Shown piece after piece: positions 62,061 to 64,000 of a stretch of 64,000 bases of DNA (within the stretch, counting starts at the first letter, position 1; every line of letters begins with the position of its first letter). The position numbers and the translations under genes are program-made. The notes under the pieces were generated by a model, which was not told where the DNA came from, ran no database searches, and saw nothing but the letters and a program-made list of their open reading frames with translations. Source of the DNA: Engraulis encrasicolus (taxonomy: Eukaryota > Chordata > Actinopteri > Clupeiformes > Engraulidae); assembly GCF_034702125.1 (NCBI RefSeq), contig NC_085867.1, positions 41,304,983 through 41,368,982 of the forward strand, in the 5' to 3' direction.

Positions 62061-62452
62061 GGCACCTTCTAAATGAAATAATAAAATAAAAGTATGAATG
62101 GTTTGTCGATTGTACACACCGAACAGTTGAATGCCTCAGTGCCTCAAGATTAACCCTCGTTTTTTTGTTTTTTGTTTTTTTCAGTTAACGTCATATAACC
62201 CTGTGTTTGGATCCTTTAAACCTCTCATCCTAAAAACTTGTGGAAACTTGGCCCTGGGACCTGACTCCAACCTTTTTTTGAGTGTTTTCAGTGTGGTGCT
62301 TATGAGAGGAGTGTGCAGATTATCACTGCATCTATCCTTTGCCATTGAAGTCACCACTGCTTATCCGTGACGATGGCCTACGAGTTTTACGTAATGACTT
62401 CGTAAGAGGTCATTACAACCCATTTGCTACTCGGATATGGGTGGGGATGAAG
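62061..62452. other. Non-coding, nothing recognised
   Basis: The 79-codon frame here follows a TTTTTTTCAG but has no downstream donor in frame and no family resemblance, so I do not call an exon. Confidence 0.4.
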
Positions 62453-62453
62453 G

Positions 62454-62529
<76 letters not shown>

Positions 62530-62640
62530 GAGGGAGAGAGAGGAGGAGAGAGAGAGGGAGAGACAGGAGAGGGAGAGAGAGAGAGAGGAGGGAGAGAGAG
62601 AGAGGGAGAGAGAGAGAGAGAGAGAGAGGGAGGGAGGGAG
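62453..62640. repeat. (GA)n / GAGG-rich tract
   Basis: About 70 bases of near-pure GA, then GAGAGG-type variants. GA-rich sequence continues more weakly to 62830. Confidence 0.96.
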
Positions 62641-62862
62641 ATCAGCAGGTCAAAAGGAGGGGCAGAGAGACAGAGGCAAATGATAGGGTAAGAGAGAGGA
62701 GGACAGAGACTGATAACTAGAGAAAGTGATGAGCAGTATGGGAAAGAGAGAAAGTGATGAACAGTATGGGAAAGAGAGATAGAGAGATAGAGAAGGAAAA
62801 GTAAAAGAGAATATGAGAGAGTATGAGAGCGAGATAACAGCTGAGCTGAATTACTGTACGTG

Positions 62863-62973
<111 letters not shown>

Positions 62974-63107
62974 CTGAGAAGGGGAGATGGGGGGGCATTT
63001 GAAGACAAAAACACATCAGACAACATCACATCACATCACATCACATCACGTCTGCAGGCAAAGAGGATACTACGGGTGTGAGTGACTGTAAGAGCCCGCG
63101 CTCTAAG

Positions 63108-63954
63108 CAGGGCTGGTGTGGGACGAAAAACGGCCCGGGCATTTTTTTGAAATTATATGCCAGCCCCTCACACAACCCCCTAGCCCAGGGGTTCCCAAAC
63201 TTTTTTCCCTGTGCACCCCCTTGTACATTTCAATGTGGTTCGCGCACCCCCTGAGCGAATATTTAGGTGTGCTGATGGCCGCGCAAGTATGTATTCACTA
63301 CTCATTCACTGCATATTAAGCACAGTCGTTTTTGGGGAATCCTCTTTTCCAATAGTCTTGGAATTAAACTACACTTCAGATGGAGCCTTCCAGCATATAA
63401 TGCACCATATTAAAAACTACTTAATGTTCATTAATGCTAGATAAAAACTCACATATCCACCATTGCTCTATTCAGTTCGCGCACCCCCTTATGGCAGGCC
63501 ACACACCACCAGGGGTGCACGCACCCCAGTTTGGGAAAACCTGCCCTAGCCTGATTATCATCGACGTCCAAATCTCTTCGAGACTTGGCCTGACAAAGAG
63601 CATAGCAATTAACATTTCCCAAACAGCACGGTTGACCCGCCTCCCTTAGTTTGCTTATGGTTGTTTGCTTCCCGACAAAGTGAAAGGAGTTCCCATATTT
63701 GCGGGAACTCAGAAAGTACTTAGTAGTTGAAAAGCTGAAGGTGTTGCGTCACTGGGAGGGCGCGCCTGGCTAACAGCCCCCTGCTTTTCTATGATATTAT
63801 CAGTCGCTCAATCCACCAGGCTGACCCAGATAAACTGAAGGCCAGTCTGCAAGGGAAAAAAAACAAATAAACATAATGCAACAGCATCGGTCCTCAAGGA
63901 CAGTTGGCCCACTGGGAAATTGCCCTGCCCCGCCAGATTAATAGTTCAGCCCTG
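63108..63954. mobile_element. hAT-like element hosting a second MITE
   Basis: Begins CAGGGCTGGTGTGGGACGAA AAACGGCCC and ends GCCAGATTAATAGTTCAGCC CTG. The same two end sequences occur around 43969-44240. Flanking 8-mers (GCTCTAAG, GCATACAT) do not match, so the duplication is lost. The MITE at 63186-63543 sits inside. Confidence 0.65.
63186..63543. mobile_element. hAT-type MITE (CAGGGGTTCCCAAACTTTTT), perfect duplication
   Basis: Begins CAGGGGTTCCCAAACTTTTT and ends CCAGTTTGGGAAAACCTG. It is flanked on both sides by CCCTAGCC (63178-63185, 63544-63551). GCGCACCCCCT occurs near each end. This is a well-known type of vertebrate hAT MITE terminus. Confidence 0.93.
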
Positions 63955-64000
63955 GCATACATTTAATTCAACATTTCTAGCACTTCATTCACCTACCACA

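Noticed and set aside
62131..62370. 79-codon frame after a pyrimidine tract and CAG as an exon
   Set aside because: No in-frame donor downstream, low-complexity surroundings and no recognisable protein motif.

Overview
This is vertebrate, almost certainly teleost fish, genomic DNA. The evidence is a multi-exon gene with GT-AG introns, a single-exon seven-helix receptor, abundant (TG)n, (CT)n and (GA)n microsatellites, tRNA-derived SINEs of fish type, and many Tc1/mariner-like and 8-bp-duplication (hAT-type) DNA transposon remnants. The species cannot be read from the sequence alone.

Two genes are supported. (1) shc3 (SHC adaptor protein 3), + strand, 8831-33266: eleven coding exons run from inside the PTB domain to the stop codon of the SH2 domain (464 codons plus stop). 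The first coding exon (CH2 region and PTB start) lies outside the window. (2) s1pr3 (sphingosine-1-phosphate receptor 3), - strand, 39022-40041: one intact 339-residue exon. The genes converge tail to tail about 5.8 kb apart, the arrangement I know for SHC3 and S1PR3 on human chromosome 9, which supports both assignments.

Layout: 1-8830 is the 3' part of shc3 intron 1, carrying a 1.4-kb inverted-repeat element, a hAT MITE and two adjacent hairpin-rich elements. 8831-33266 holds the shc3 exons, with introns full of nested transposons (a palindromic Tc1 inside a hAT element; a Tc1-like element inside a TTAA element; hAT and hairpin elements inside a triplicated intron segment before exon 9; a Tc1 inside another inverted-repeat element). 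33267 to about 36.9 kb is probable shc3 3'UTR. 39.0-40.0 kb is s1pr3. From 40.0 to 64.0 kb I find no convincing exon; it contains SINEs, MITEs, a LINE fragment, a triplicated 290-bp repeat, minisatellites and very long microsatellites.

The proteins share a broad theme: SHC3 couples activated tyrosine kinase receptors to GRB2/Ras, and S1PR3 is a G-protein-coupled lipid receptor. Adjacency is no evidence of co-regulation.

I found no credible new biological system. The most notable items are structural: transposon families built from short self-complementary tandem units with telomere-like sequence inside, microsatellites directly at splice sites, multiplication of the exon 9 acceptor region, and a Tc1 copy converted to a long palindrome.
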